In this document: piece after piece, positions 12,170-24,278 of the stretch | How the letters are laid out: each line of letters begins with the position of its first letter | Position numbering within the stretch: the stretch's first letter is position 1 | Origin: Nymphaea colorata | Taxonomy: Eukaryota > Streptophyta > Magnoliopsida > Nymphaeales > Nymphaeaceae | DNA length: 64,000 nt | Direction: 5' to 3' | Assembly (NCBI RefSeq): GCF_008831285.2 | Contig: NC_045139.1 | Span: forward strand, 19,140,354 to 19,204,353 | Notes under the pieces: generated by a model | The model's input: only the letters and a program-made list of their open reading frames with translations | What the model was told of the DNA's origin: nothing | Database searches by the model: none | Program-made: the position numbers and the translations under genes

Positions 12170-12604
12170 TGAAACTGTATTTGCAGAATTAAAGAAAAGA
12201 ACAAGTACTTGCCACATATACTAGAGAGAGGCAAATAATGCTGCCATCACAGATAATTGAAGTGAGAGTCTTTGCTAAGTAGTAAGCAATAACAAATTGC
12301 TTGCTTTGGCTGCACGCCAGTATTGCTGCAATTACATCGTGACATATATTTGACCATAAATATATGAAAAAACAACAGAAAACAGTATGCATCATCATAG
12401 TCATAATAATGGTGTGTCGTCATAAATCTTACCAGATGGAAAGATGCCGATGGACATGGGAATTGTGAGCAAAGGTTTGATGTCAAAGGCATCTGCTAAG
12501 CATCCGACCAGGGGAGTAACAATCAGGTTGCCCATCCCTGCTATCTGCCATCAGCATCATCTTCAGTCTTTCCCACATTTTATTTGGAACAAGAAAGAAC
12601 CATT

Positions 12605-12643
<39 letters not shown>

Positions 12644-13367
12644 AGAGAGGGAGAGAGAGAGAGAGAGAGAGAGGAAACTGAAAAAGATGAACATGTATCA
12701 GATTTAAGGCCGGACATGTACGTTGGCAGTAGATACATAAAATCATATAAAATATGGATGAAGTGTGTGGTGATTCACGTATCTCGGTAGGGATACATGA
12801 AATATATAGTATATTTAATGCCGGGCTCATGTACACATGCCAATATAGGAGGCTTGTTGGTGGAGCCAATTTGATGATAATGAAAGAGCAGCTGATTTGT
12901 GAGCCAAATCCGGCGTAGTGATGGACGGCTTGGTTCATTTCCCAGCCTTGTGAACGAAGCAACAAACCTTAGGCTGCCATCTAGAAGAGCATGGTAAACG
13001 TATGTTTCACTCCACTAATATTACAGTTTTTATCAGCCTGAGCGTGGTTTTTAGTAAAAAGAAAAAACTGCAACAAGCTTGACTGCCATTGATTAAACTT
13101 CATTAATTCAACTCCTCTTTTCCGAATAGAAGAGAAGAGGAAGAAACAATGACAGAAAGAAAGAGTGAAGGATGGTTCATGGCGAATTTTCAATGACAGA
13201 CATACCGCCTGCTGGAAGCCGGCGAGATAAATAACGAGGCCGCATTCGTGTTGGCCGGGGCAGAGAGCCCCCATGAGAATGTCCGTGATGGAGGGCAGCA
13301 CCATGAGCGAGCCAAGTTGGTAGAGGAACAGGCTCACCATCAGATGAAGATTCCTTCTTTGCTCCAT
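8411..13367 (-). CDS. MFS transporter, HIAT1/tetracycline-resistance-like (Arabidopsis At2g16970-16990 type), 14 exons
   Basis: Exons in transcript order: 13367-13206, 12544-12433, 12325-12213, 12103-11981, 11830-11556, 11431-11356, 10640-10554, 10422-10342, 10238-10206, 9603-9550, 9475-9434, 8832-8754, 8664-8594, 8491-8411 (TAA). They sum to 1389 nt with all phases closing, giving 462 aa. The start MEQRRNLHLMVSLF is the only ATG that fits; the open frame upstream has no ATG. The protein is a multi-pass membrane carrier with about 12 hydrophobic segments. An MFS motif-A-like loop, GCLADAFDIKP, sits near residues 68-78. A long hydrophilic loop between segments 6 and 7 (about residues 180-255) is rich in Arg/Lys. 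Other family-matching stretches are YYLRAQYQFGKDQFAELML, SKQVGPDEQGKAQGCISG and APFHFPGFSIM. The transported substrate is unknown. One intron uses a GC donor and exon 9 is only 33 nt. All other introns are GT-AG. Confidence 0.9.
12104..12212 (-). other. Probable GC-AG intron (MFS intron 3)
   Basis: The donor reads GTG|GCAAGT at 12213/12212, matching the GCAAGT consensus of GC-AG introns. The acceptor is GGAACAG before 12103. A GT three bases earlier (TAT|GTGGCA) would also stay in frame and drop one valine. The homologous LVYVA-like sequence in relatives, as I remember it, favours the GC donor. Confidence 0.65.
12136..12162. repeat. (TA)n microsatellite in MFS intron 3
   Basis: TA dinucleotides inside the short GC-AG intron. 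Confidence 0.9.
12607..12673. repeat. Compound (TA)n(GA)n microsatellite in MFS intron 1
   Basis: A TA run to about 12640 is followed by a GA run. The same order recurs near 23137, 33852 and 52939. Confidence 0.95.
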
Positions 13368-15370
13368 TTCTTCGTCTTCTTTTTCACTCAAACGCTAGCT
13401 CCATCACCGCCCTTCAACTGACTTCGTCCGCTTGCTCTTCTCCTCCACGCTCTCAGGCTGAAGCAGCAAGAGTTGCGTTCTCAGAGAAGGTCTGGAACTC
13501 TTACATGCATTTCCAGAGAGTTCTTCACAAAGATCGGAAGCAAACAACTTTCCCTCACCTGTATATAGCTAGTGCAGACTCTTTTTTCCTTTTACGTGAC
13601 AAATGAGTTCAATAGTTCCTCATTCTATTGGTGCCCACCACGTCTCCCCCGGTGATTAAAGCAAAGTTAGAGAGAAAACGCCCAAAAGAAGATTGAGTAG
13701 CTTCTACGTCAGATCTTAGAAGAGGAGTGACGAACCTACCACCTTCTCTTTTCTTTTGTTTCTTTCTTTACAAAGGGAAGAAGAGATATTTGGCCCACCC
13801 CCCAGGGAGTTTGCGGTTGATTGAGGACCAATTCTTGTGTCAAATCTTCTCTCTTTGTTGCTACAAAAGGAAGTAATCAATGCTTAAATTAAATTAAAAT
13901 GCGGCAAGGGTGGTACCCCAAGACAAAGCTTTGGTTAACTCCAGGATAAATTTTCTTGATGCTCACTATAAACAAATATTTAGCCTAACTACTAGTCTAA
14001 GACTAGTTTGCATGAGCATGCAAGACAATTCCAAACTCACGCATTTGACATAGAGAATCCGCTTGACAAATGTTCTACAAAAATGATATAGAGAATCCGC
14101 TTGCACCCCACTGCAATTCAAACATGAAATATTTCTAACTAATTTAGACTAATTTAACCAAAAAAGGAAGAACAGCCCATATTTTGTCTGTCTGTAGCTT
14201 GCTTTGGTGTTTGGAGTTGTCACCCTTGCTATACTTCAACTTGTGCGTCGGTGGCCTTTCATTTGCAGCATAGCACTTTGGATATTCAGAACAATACTTT
14301 TAATGGAGAACAACACTTTTAATGGTGTGTAATTTATACTTACAGAAAGTTTAACTCGGATTGCCTTTTTGACAGCAACGTCCAACCCACCGCACTAACC
14401 TCCTTCGACTTTAACAGTCACGGTTTAATCACCCGATTTCATCTTCACAGATTCTGCTACAAATTAAGAAACGCTATTGCTTTCATCATATGCAGTTTTC
14501 AGAAAGGCACATATACAAGGAGAACCATACTTTGACAACTAAGTGCGAATTACTTTTTGTATTGTTTAATATTTTAAGTAAATCAAATATTTTAAAATAT
14601 TGTAATTAAAATTCACATCATATCTAAACGAAGTGTGGAATAAGTAGTACATTGGACGACCTGCATGTAACAACAAAACTTTGGGATCCTTTAGAGTTGT
14701 TTGGCGGTGTCCTGTGAATTTGCTTCAAAAATTAAATCAGAATCATAAAATACTAGAACAAGTGTTTTATGAATCTACCTCATTGGAGCAGATTTACAAC
14801 AAGACACTGGCAAAACGTCTGTATTACCAAAGGACTCCTTTAGATCTCAATCACAATATGACTTTTGGATATATACGGTGGGAGATCCCCTGTCTACCAA
14901 ACAAATGAAAATGGGATTGTTTAAGATCCATTCTTAAGATCGTTCCATCAAACACACCTCAGTCATGCCTAACAAAAGCAGTCTCCAACTAAAATATAAC
15001 CATCATCTAAGCTTTTGAAAGGTTATTTTACACATCTTCATACACACATTGAAGTTGGTGCACATAAATGTTCCTATTTTAAGTAGCCCGTTTGAAAATT
15101 GGAACAACAAATTGTTTCATTTATGCCCGTCTTCAAGGTAGATATATGGCAAAGTTTGTTGTTATTCATATTGTCAAACGATCCCTCGAGGCTCTTTGGC
15201 AGTTCCTCGAGGCTCTTTGGCAGTTAAAACATTATGTGAGTGTTCAAATAATCTATTCCAAAGATTATGGTAGATTCATGGAATAGGAAAATATGGTAGT
15301 TCATGAAACAATTACAAAATGTTTCATTTGTCAAACAACCCCTTAAAGTTCTCATCTAACCATTGGTTAT
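13368..15370. other. Upstream region of MFS gene and intergenic DNA
   Basis: The first few hundred bases should be MFS 5' UTR and promoter. Beyond that it is AT-rich and no gene is recognised. Short duplications include GATATAGAGAATCCGCTTG-like copies at 14047 and 14085, and a tandem CTCGAGGCTCTTTGGCAGTT at about 15185-15226. The part at 14690-14910 has GTTGTTTGGCGG near one end and CTACCAAACAAA near the other, suggestive of a degenerate inverted-repeat element. Confidence 0.55.
13562..13567 (-). promoter_or_regulatory. Possible TATA box of the MFS gene
   Basis: On the minus strand AGCTATATACAGG places TATATA about 195 nt before the ATG. This is the only TATA-like site I noted close upstream; weak evidence. 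Confidence 0.35.
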
Positions 15371-15760
15371 AGGGACGTCAATATATCAGATTTGAATCGG
15401 ACATTCGACCGAACCAATTCAAAAAAATCGGGTATGGAAAAAATTTAATGTCCAATTTAGAAATTGGATCAGATCCGGATTTAATAAATGACATCCGATT
15501 GGATTCAGATTTGGATTGGATTCATTTTTAGACAAATATCATGTATGTAATAATAATAAATTTTGAAAATTAGCAAAAATCCGGTTCAAAATTCAAATTT
15601 GGATATAAGTATAAAAATCAGATTTTGATTGTAAAATTGGATTTTGGATTTGGATTTGGATATGACTTTTCTTTATTCGAATCTAAAATCGAATCGAGTA
15701 TGTGAATATCCAAAAAGCCAAAATATGATTAAGGATATATCCGATAAGTTGACAACTCTA
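15371..15760. mobile_element. MITE-like element, termini AGGGACGTCAATATATC / inverse
   Basis: The left end AGGGACGTCAATATATCAG pairs imperfectly with the inverse of the right end, AGAGTTGTCAACTTATCGG. GTTATAG-like sequence flanks both sides. The interior is full of GGATTNGGATTT-type short repeats and codes for nothing. A relative in the opposite orientation seems to end near 16550. Confidence 0.6.
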
Positions 15761-16149
15761 ATTAGTTATAGGGGTTATAATAAGTTGTTCAGTTAGAGAA
15801 ACAGTGATTGATAATGCCAACTTAAAATTTATTACCATCCGGGTGTTCATTATGATCCGCTTGTTAAGAATAGACAGTTGAACTGTTGTTCTTTTAATTT
15901 GCTAATTTGCTTTTCTACTTATCAAGTACGCAGCCCTGATTATTTATATGTGGAGAGCTAAACGGAGCGAAATTCAAGCCAAGTTGTCTCATATGGTTGC
16001 ACAAGCTAAATCGCAAGGCCGAACGAACACAAGCCGATCTTCAAACTGGTCAGGTGACTCGAAACAGCCAGTTAGTGGAATCCAAACAGGCTATACTTGA
16101 CTTAAAACATGAACCAAGTTTGAGCTGCTTTAATGAATCAATGATCAAA

Positions 16150-16575
16150 GGGATGCCAATTGATTGGATTCGAATCGAATATACTCTTAGTTGTATCTGT
16201 CTTTCCAAATCTTCATATACTTGGGTTCAAAATTGGATTCGCCTACCAACCAAGAAAAGTCATATCAGAATATGAATCTAAAATTCAATTCACAATCAAA
16301 TCCCATCCAAATCTGATTTTTTACATTCATCTTCATTTCTGAATCCGAATCTGAATTTTGAACTGAGAGATGTTTAAAATGTAAGAGTATTAGATACAGG
16401 ATATTTATTTAAAAGTAAACCTAATCTGAATTCAAATGTCATCAGATATGTATGTATGTCTGAATCCGATCACATGTCATTCCTTAAATCCGAATATGAT
16501 CCTATCTCTTAATGAGATTTTTTTTTTTTTTTTATACTGAATTGTTTGACGGATATCCGATTCAAACCGGATAGA
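16150..16575. repeat. Second copy of the TTGACGGATATCC repeat family (inverse orientation)
   Basis: The end TTTGACGGATATCCGATTC at about 16546 matches the inverse of the left end at 15371. The interior shares AATCCGAATCTGAATT-type motifs. The boundary on the left is unclear. Confidence 0.45.
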
Positions 16576-17086
16576 TAATCCTGAATGAACATAATCTCTA
16601 CATACGCATTCGCTTCTTTGATCAGCTCATTTTCAGGCCTAGGCCACATTTTAGCCTGGGACACAATTGGGGGCAGTCTTGGATCCAGATCTGTATCGAG
16701 ATTTGCATGCCATTCTTACGGGTGCGAGATCTAGTCTAAATCATTTAGCTGTCACAGATTTGACCCAACTGATGTCAAATCATAGATGAAGCACGTCTTA
16801 CATATTAGTGGCAGCACCACCACTCATTTAGTGATACAAATATTGAGGTCCACATTATCTCCTTCTTCTGATTGGGTTTTCAAATTCTAGCTTTTGAGGC
16901 TTATACCTTTTTAGCCTCATAGTTTTTCTTGGTCTGAAAGTTTGAAGGTTATGTTTGTTTCACAGTGGATCTCAGAATCGTAGTGATCCTAGATCACTAA
17001 TTCCATCTTCCTCTCAATCTAACCTTTTAAATATCTTGAATCCAATCCCGAAGCCACCCGTGTGAAGCATAAACTTCCGATAAGCA

Positions 17087-17161
17087 AGAGGTTAACAACT
17101 CACCAATTGAATAAAACTTAAAGAGAGGTTAACAACTCACCAATTGAATAAAACTTAAAGA
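17087..17161. repeat. Tandem duplication of a 37-bp unit
   Basis: Two near-identical copies starting GTTAACAACTCACCAATTGA at 17091 and 17128. Confidence 0.9.
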
Positions 17162-17515
17162 CTCGCATTTCCCTTGTCTGAAAGGTCTTGGGCTGCATTA
17201 AGACGTGGGTGGCATTCCACATACCGGTTAACTAGAGTATTGCGCTACAGTAGAGGTGAGTAGCACTCATGAGAATCCGACAAGCAGTGCACCCTTTGAT
17301 GCAACCGCCAACCCAACCAACTAGCTTTTAGAAGAGAAGCAATTTTTTTTTTTTTTTTGATACATAACCCTCGTCTTTCTAAAGTGACTCTCGGCCTCTC
17401 ACGTCGAAAGGCAGGGTTAGCTCTATGGAAAATTTATTAGCTTTTACTTTTTTTTTTAATTAGTAATTAATTTTCAATTGCTTTTAAGTATTAAAAGCCA
17501 GGAGGTAAGGCTTGG

Positions 17516-17835
17516 CATTGGGTCGGGCCCTTGCTTCCTGGTAGGTACCTAGTACTCGGCTCGACTTAGGCTTGAGCCTGGGCCCAGAAATAAAGACCCA
17601 ATAAGTTTGGGTAGACCTGATATTTTTTTAATTAATTATTTTATTAATTTATATATATAAATATAATATTTTATTATGAATATATATATATATTTGATTA
17701 ATTTAATCAGATCGAACCTAGGTTGAGCTTGCTCTCAAGTTTTAATGGTCGGACCAAGTTCGAGCCGAAGTTTCGGCTTGAACCCGACTCCTTATCTGGT
17801 CGGGCCCCGAGTTCCAGTATGATGCCCAAGCCTAA
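17516..17835. mobile_element. MITE with TAAGGCTTGGCAT termini, copy 1
   Basis: The left end TAAGGCTTGGCATTGGGTC pairs with the inverse of the right end, TTAGGCTTGGGCATC. GC-rich GGGTCGGGCC arms flank an AT-rich core containing TATTTTATTATGAATATA. The copy at 35682-35970 shares the same arms and core, which supports a mobile non-coding family. Confidence 0.65.
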
Positions 17836-19011
17836 GGGAGATGAAGGGCCAAATACTAGTTAACCGACGAATGATGATTTGGCATCTATTAACACCACTT
17901 TTCAAGCAAGTCAATGCACTTGTAGTAATTTGGAGGTGGTCGAAAGGAAAGTCAAAGAAATGAAGAGTGTTCTTGAATTACGTGTACGTTATAGGGTTTT
18001 ATTGAAAATCGCTTGCTTTCGGCTGGAGCACTGCCACCGCCCATAGTTTTTCTTCCTGTGCCCTCGTTCTCTTTCCTGTCCCCATTGTAGAGAGGACAAG
18101 CGACAGTAAAAACAAACACTGGAAATCTCAAGAAGTCCTCCCGTGTGGGCCATCTCTAAAAATTTTTAAAAATATATCATTAAATCTTTATCGAGGAAAA
18201 AAAAAAATTATGGATTGGTCGTTGAATCATAAGCTGTTATTAATGTTTTTTTAATGATAAAAAAAAAATTAGCCATCAGACAACTTCCAGCATTCACCAC
18301 TACTGCATTATAAATTATGGTTTTACATAACTTTTTTAATTATAACTTTTTATTTTTAACCATATGATAAATGTTGGCATTTAACAAATTTGCATTCCTT
18401 TATATATGTGCATTGTTTATTATGATTGGCACAAGGACAAAAATTCAGCGACTGGATACACTAAACAACAAAAAGGCAAAATAAGGCCAGCAGAATTAAT
18501 ATTTGCTAAAAAGGAAACAACCACTTAGAATGTAAAAAATATTACTGTACATATTGATTATGATCATACACTTTATTGGTGTTGACAGTTACATGGAAGA
18601 TATATGTGGTCGAGATGCTCTAAATTAAAAAAAAAAAAAAAATCGTTGCTTTTAACGTACTTTTGTCTTTTATAAATTAAAAATTCTAGCCACACGACTG
18701 CCGCTATCTAATGGCTTTAATAAGTTAGTTTATATAATACCAATGAAAATAATTAGTTTGCTTAGTTGATACTATTAAATGTTATACGTAGACTATGTAT
18801 TATATATATATAACACATACATTCGACATCTACCAGAGAAGAGGTTAAGTGTACTTTTACAAAATCTGTTCAACAAAATGCAATTGCAATTTTTCTTTCT
18901 TTTGCATCATCGATGGCAATGTACAACGAGTGAGCCGAGCTCAATCTCCACTAGATATCGAGTAGAGCATTATGAGGTAAGCTCGAGCTCGCAAGCTCGA
19001 TTAGTTTAATC

Positions 19012-19275
19012 CATTGTCACAAAAAATGTATATAAGTATTATACGACAAGGTATATTTCTGATATAATATGGTAAAGTTATATATCTCGAAAATATCTAG
19101 GAAAAATTTCAGTAATTTTTAAAAAAAAATTAAAACATTTAATAAATACTGAAAATTATTAAAAAATAATAAAAATATGAAAAAACATGAAAAATGCATA
19201 TTGTACTTGTATTATACCTGTTTTTTATTTGTTGGTGTATTATACTGTATTATAATCGTATTACACATGTTTTTT
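19012..19275. repeat. AT-rich repeat with GTCACAAAAAA-like end
   Basis: It begins CCATTGTCACAAAAAATG and contains CAGTAATTTTTAAAAAA and AAAAATATGAAAAAACATG. The same end and interior style recurs at about 25490-25610 (inverse end) and 50038-50401. Boundaries are approximate. Confidence 0.4.
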
Positions 19276-19499
19276 ATTTTTTATCTTTTAAAAACGTGTT
19301 TTTTTTTATTTAAATGAAAATGAAAGCCACAAAACATATGTCAAAAAATCGCCAACATGTTCTTGAAGATTCAAATAGAGATGACAGGAGGAGTTGAGTC
19401 GAGTTTAAAAGAATCGAGCTGAACTTGATTTATTAAGCGAGTTGACATCGAGTCTTTGGCTCGATTAGTTGTACATCCCCAAAAACAACAGAAACTCAA

Positions 19500-19980
19500 T
19501 AGAAACAAAAAATTTGAATGGCTTTGGCAAATCGCGCCCTTGGCAATCAAAGTACTCCGTCACCATGTGGACCATATGGCAAGCAGATCCCCTTCTGGTC
19601 CCGGACGGCGTCAGTCAAGTTGAAGAACCGATGGCCGGAGAGGCTCGTGGCGTGGACTCGTCGGTGCTGCCAGTCCACTCTCTCTCTCCCCTTCCCTTCT
19701 TCTGAGGCTCTGCTTCGTCCCTCCCCATGTGCTCTCTGGTTCATCTTCCTCGTCCTGTCTTCTTCTTCTTCCTCTCTCCCTCTGTCTGCTCTTAAATGCT
19801 GCGGCACTCAACGCCTCGTCCTGCCTCACATTGATAACGACGCCTCTGCTCAAGTACACCGTCGATACAGGTGGTCATTTTACTCCGGCCACAAGCCGAC
19901 AGCCATCGACACGTGACTTGTGAATCAGATGCAAGGGGGGAGTAGCCATGAAAGACAAGCCTTTTGAAGAAGCCAAACAA
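19500..19980. other. GC-richer, CT-rich island of unknown nature
   Basis: Frames are open for 80-130 codons on both strands, but none gives a recognisable protein. Pyrimidine-rich stretches resemble a plant 5' UTR. It could be a degraded first exon or a gene fragment. No call made. Confidence 0.3.
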
Positions 19981-20194
19981 AAACTCATCAAGTTGCTTCG
20001 ATTTTGTGCCTGAATTTGGTTCACCTTCTGCCTACAAACGCAAGATCCTGTCTACTACATGACCAAGTAGACGGACCCGATCGTGCACGTGAGATAACTT
20101 TTATCTTTTTTTATCTGTTGCCAAACAGTGAACCGAGAGCTAAAAATTTTTTTTGCTAAGGAGCACTAGAACCCTTTGTTTTTGTTTTATGTAT

Positions 20195-20850
20195 TTGCAG
20201 TAGATTCATCAACAAAGTGTTTGATGAATAGCAAATACATAGAATACTAACAAAGTGTTTCTCTTACCAAACATCTCATCACATTCTAAATTTTAAACTT
20301 TAAGAGGCACCCAAATAGAAATCTAAACAGTTGCGCATGTATACCAACCAATTCAAGTGTTTAGTGAATCTACTCAAATTTTTGTGGCATATACATGAAA
20401 CATTGATAAAGTGTTCTTTTGTCAAGAAACCTTTAAAAGTCAAAATTTTAAACTTTAAGAGGCACCCACATATAAATAAGTAAAACTTAATGAAGTTGTG
20501 CATGTATACCAGCCAATTCAAGTGTTTAATGAATCTCTCTCAATTTTTGAGGTAGATACATGAAACACTAACATAGTGTTCCTCCTGCCAAATAACCCTT
20601 AAAGTCTAAATTTTAAACTTTAGGGAGCACCCACGTATAAACAAAACTTAATGAAGTTCGGGCAGTTGTGCACGTATACCAGCAAATGCAAGTGTTTAGT
20701 GAATCTTCCCTAATTTTTGAGGCAGATACATAAAACTAACAAAGTGTTCATGTTGCCGAACAACCCTTAAAAGTCTTAAGTTTTAAACTTTAAGAAGCAC
20801 CAACATATAAATACGTAAAACTTAATGATGTCCGGTCAAACACCAGCCAA
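20195..20850. repeat. Four tandem degenerate copies of a ~165-bp unit
   Basis: Landmarks recur in the same order in each copy. TTTTAAACTTTAAGAGGCAC occurs near 20291, 20446, 20611 and 20781. AAGTGTTTAGTGAATCT occurs near 20355, 20520 and 20690. Each copy also has a CCAAACAACCCTTAAAG-like block. Related single copies lie near 15255-15360 and 43480-43770. No coding potential. Confidence 0.85.
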
Positions 20851-22006
20851 TGTGATAGCTCCACAACTGTTGCCAAAATATTGGGCAAAGACATAAAAAA
20901 ATGTAAAACAGGAGGATAAAAACATTAAATTTTACTGTTTTGCTTGTTTTAAATTGAAAAAAAAAAAAGGAAACACATTAACATTGAATGAAGTAAAAAA
21001 TGGAGAAGGAGCAATTGAGCCCTTCAACTGCTCAAGCTGAAAGAACTCACCCACATTTACTCCTTTTTGGATTTGTTTAGATGCAATTCACATAAGGGTG
21101 CATATGGGTAAGCCAAATATGCTCTAATTTGGCCTAAAAGTTCTTGTTTTTCCCTTTCTGGATATACTAAATCTGATCCTTTTGTATTTAGCTGATCTTA
21201 ATTTGGCCCTTTCTCTAACCCAAATATGCTCAAATTTGGCATCATTTTGGATTATATGCAAGGACAAATCGGCAAGAAGCACAGGAATAAGTACTTCTGA
21301 TTCGAGTTTCACATCCAACCAAATCCAAATTAGGTTTGGAGTAAGGAAGCTGGATGGATCAGTGAAGTTCCATTGAGGTTCTTGCTTAAATCTGAATTGG
21401 GCATCACAGAAAATCTCGGATTTAGATTAATCTAATCCAGATTCCATTCTAAGTAATATCCAAGACCACTTTTAATCTACTAAAGTAATACGGATCAGTT
21501 CAAACCTAAGAATGCTAATTGCTCGTGTTCCACATAAACAATTAGTCCAAGCCGTTTGCATCTCTAGGCATACGGTGCGTCCTTCATGTGTCCTCTTCTC
21601 GATTAATTATAGTAACCAGATGGCCTCGGACTTGCATGTGCAGAACTTTATTTAAAAGTTTTTTGGGCTGTCCAAAAGATATTTGGACGTATCTGATCAC
21701 GTGGTACGAGTCCTCTTACTTAATATGATTCCAAATAAATTTAGATCCAAATGGCAAGTTCTCTTCGTATTAGGGTTTCAGGTTTGGATCGTAATCTCAA
21801 AACTCGAAGGCATATTTATTAATTCTGTAATGCGAGCGGCTGACAACTATCCTCGAGGAAGTTGGCGCAATGGACGGCACATGAACTGGTAAGCTCTTGT
21901 GGCGTCAACTCTTTATACTGTAAAAGAGGGAGCAGAAAAGGGGAAAAGAAGGCACCAAGAAAAACATTGAAGCATAACCGGTGGGTCACCTCGAGACACT
22001 GAAAGC

Positions 22007-22202
22007 CAGGGGCGGAGGGAGGGGGGCCCACCTAGGCCGTGGCCCCACCTCAACTAACTGGAAAAAAAAATGTACATTATAAAAACTAAAAAATTTTAGT
22101 TGGGTAATGTATTTTTTAGATTTGGGTTTAGTTTAGTCCTACCCGAATGAGTTTGTTAGACCGTTCGGCCCGTCCCTAAAAAAAATCCTCGCTTCGTCCC
22201 TG
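22007..22202. mobile_element. hAT-like MITE, CAGGGGCGGAG family, copy 1
   Basis: Left end CAGGGGCGGAGGGAGG; inverse of right end CAGGGACGAAGCGAGG. Flanks CTGAAAGC and CTCAAAGC form an 8-bp target duplication with one mismatch. The interior is AT-rich and non-coding. Confidence 0.8.
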
Positions 22203-22746
22203 CTCAAAGCAGTTCTGGATTTTAAGGTGATGGAGAGAAAGGAGGAGGCTTCGGCCTTCACTTAGACGGTGGGATTAACCTCCCGCTCACCCGAAATAGT
22301 GTGATGTAGTACGAGGAACGATGCTAATTTATGATCCGATCGGGTCTCCCTTTCTCTTCTTTTGGATCTCGGATCTGCGGGTTTTTCAATGTAAAATAGA
22401 TTTGAAGATCGTGAATTTGAAATTCATGAACCTCCAAGTGTGGATCTCAGATCACCCACCGATCTCAGATCTGGGGCTACCAGACATTGAATATGATGTA
22501 ACTACAGAAGGCTCCCAATGCTGAAAATTTTCCATTTGTAGAACTCTATGCCAAAGGCTGATTAACCTTTTTTTCAAATCAAAATGTTATTAAAACTGTG
22601 AATTTCAATCTTCTAGTGATAATTTGATAAGAACAGACATATTTAGGTGGTTTCGCGCATTTTATACGACGCATAAGAGAGTACAGCGCATAAATTTGAG
22701 CCGACCCTACCATGTTCTTCATTCGCCGGTTGGTGCGCTTGCAGTG

Positions 22747-22903
22747 CAGTAGCGGAGCTACATGTGGGCGCATGTTGGCAGCTGTCCTCACAGACCCCAC
22801 TCATTTTCGCAATTAAGGATCATTTATATGTGGTGCTCGGACGACTCGGCCCAAGTGTCTTATAACAACACAGCCCATCAGCTAAAAATTTCTGGCTCTA
22901 CTG
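22747..22903. mobile_element. hAT-like MITE, CAGTAGCGGAGC variant
   Basis: Left end CAGTAGCGGAGCTAC; inverse of right end CAGTAGAGCCAGAAATTT. No clear target duplication seen. Confidence 0.6.
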
Positions 22904-23132
22904 ATACCTAGGCCGATAAACCGTGCATTATGACTTTGATGTAAAATAATTTTCTTTTTCGGGAATCAATTTCAGATTCCTTTTTCCTAGTCAGACACAC
23001 ATAAGTCATTTCGCTCTCCCAATCACTTATAAAGCTGGTGGCGACTTGTCACCCACCTTTTTTATGGAAAATTGAAATCAGCGGGCTACCTCTCTAACCA
23101 AATGGTTATTTTTTTTAGGTTGTTTAGTGAGG

Positions 23133-23235
<103 letters not shown>

Positions 23236-24193
23236 GCCAAAGACCAAGTGGGACTATATGCGGTGATGATCTGTCAAAGACTCTCAAGAGTGGCAGGCTT
23301 GGCAGGAAGGGAGAAAAATGTGTATTGTTTTGTTTGAAGAATACAGTATATAAAAATTTGTGGATGAGAAGAGTGTGTCACGTGGAGGGCAAATTGGTGG
23401 GGTTTTGTCTCGAAGAGTATAAACGTAAATGAACTTTTGAGACATTCAATCCCAAAAAGTAGAATGTCGAGAAAAAAAAAAATCAGCAAGACACTGAAAC
23501 CGCTAGCGGTCTAGCGCCTCAAGATTGGCCGTGAACCTTCCGCCCGGTGAATTATAAAATTCTTAGTGAGCCTCCTCTCTCTCTCTCTCTTAAACTTAAC
23601 ATTTTTAATAATACACGTATAAGAGCTGGACAGCTTTTCTTCAATGAAAATGGAAAGTTTAGTGTTGCTTTAGAAAAGTAATATTTAGTTTATATGTTCT
23701 CATTTGTTTTTAAAAGTAAAAATAAAAGAAAAGTGCATTTCTTAATTGGGTTTGCGGTTGGCCGTCTTTTAGTATGATTCTCGAGTTTGCCAACTATGGC
23801 TTTCAGTGTTTGGAGTAATGTTTTCATTATGCTTCAATTTGTATATATCCCGGACATGTCCGGTGCAACAGCCCTCTTTGAAGATTTCCTCCTTTAAGAT
23901 CTGCCGATCTTTATTTTATTTATACTACAGAAAATTTCAAGTGCATTGCATTTTTGTTTAATGAAATAAAGCATCAGTTACTGTAGTGAAATTGTTAAAT
24001 TTGAAAGCCTACAATATAACATTTTTAAAGTAGGATAATGAAAAGTGTATGTCCCGTACGTTATCTTGTGCAGCATGTCCACACCAATAACAAGGTGTGC
24101 ATTGTTCGTATTCTAGACATTTGAATGAACCATTTCAATGGACAAGAGCGTAGGAAGTTGCACAACAATTACATCCATTTGCCTCTTTAAGAA

Positions 24194-24278
24194 GGTGTTT
24201 GGTAGCAGAAATGTTGCATTTTTTGAAACCGATGTCTTGCATTCCAAAAAATGGAGCATTCCTGTCACCAAACACGCT
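24194..24278. repeat. Fold-back element (hairpin-forming inverted repeat)
   Basis: GGTGTTTGGTAGCAGAAATG at 24194 pairs with TTCCTGTCACCAAACACGC near 24259. An inner arm, TTGCATTTTTTGAA, also pairs with TTCCAAAAAATGGAGCAT. This gives a nearly continuous hairpin of about 85 nt, probably a very short MITE. Confidence 0.65.

Noticed and set aside
19518-19980. Overlapping frames in a GC-richer island
   Set aside because: Composition is CT-rich and low-complexity; no recognisable product in any frame.
20195-20850. Repeat array considered as CRISPR-like
   Set aside because: Repeats are about 165 bp, degenerate and without unique spacers of constant size, in a plant nuclear genome.
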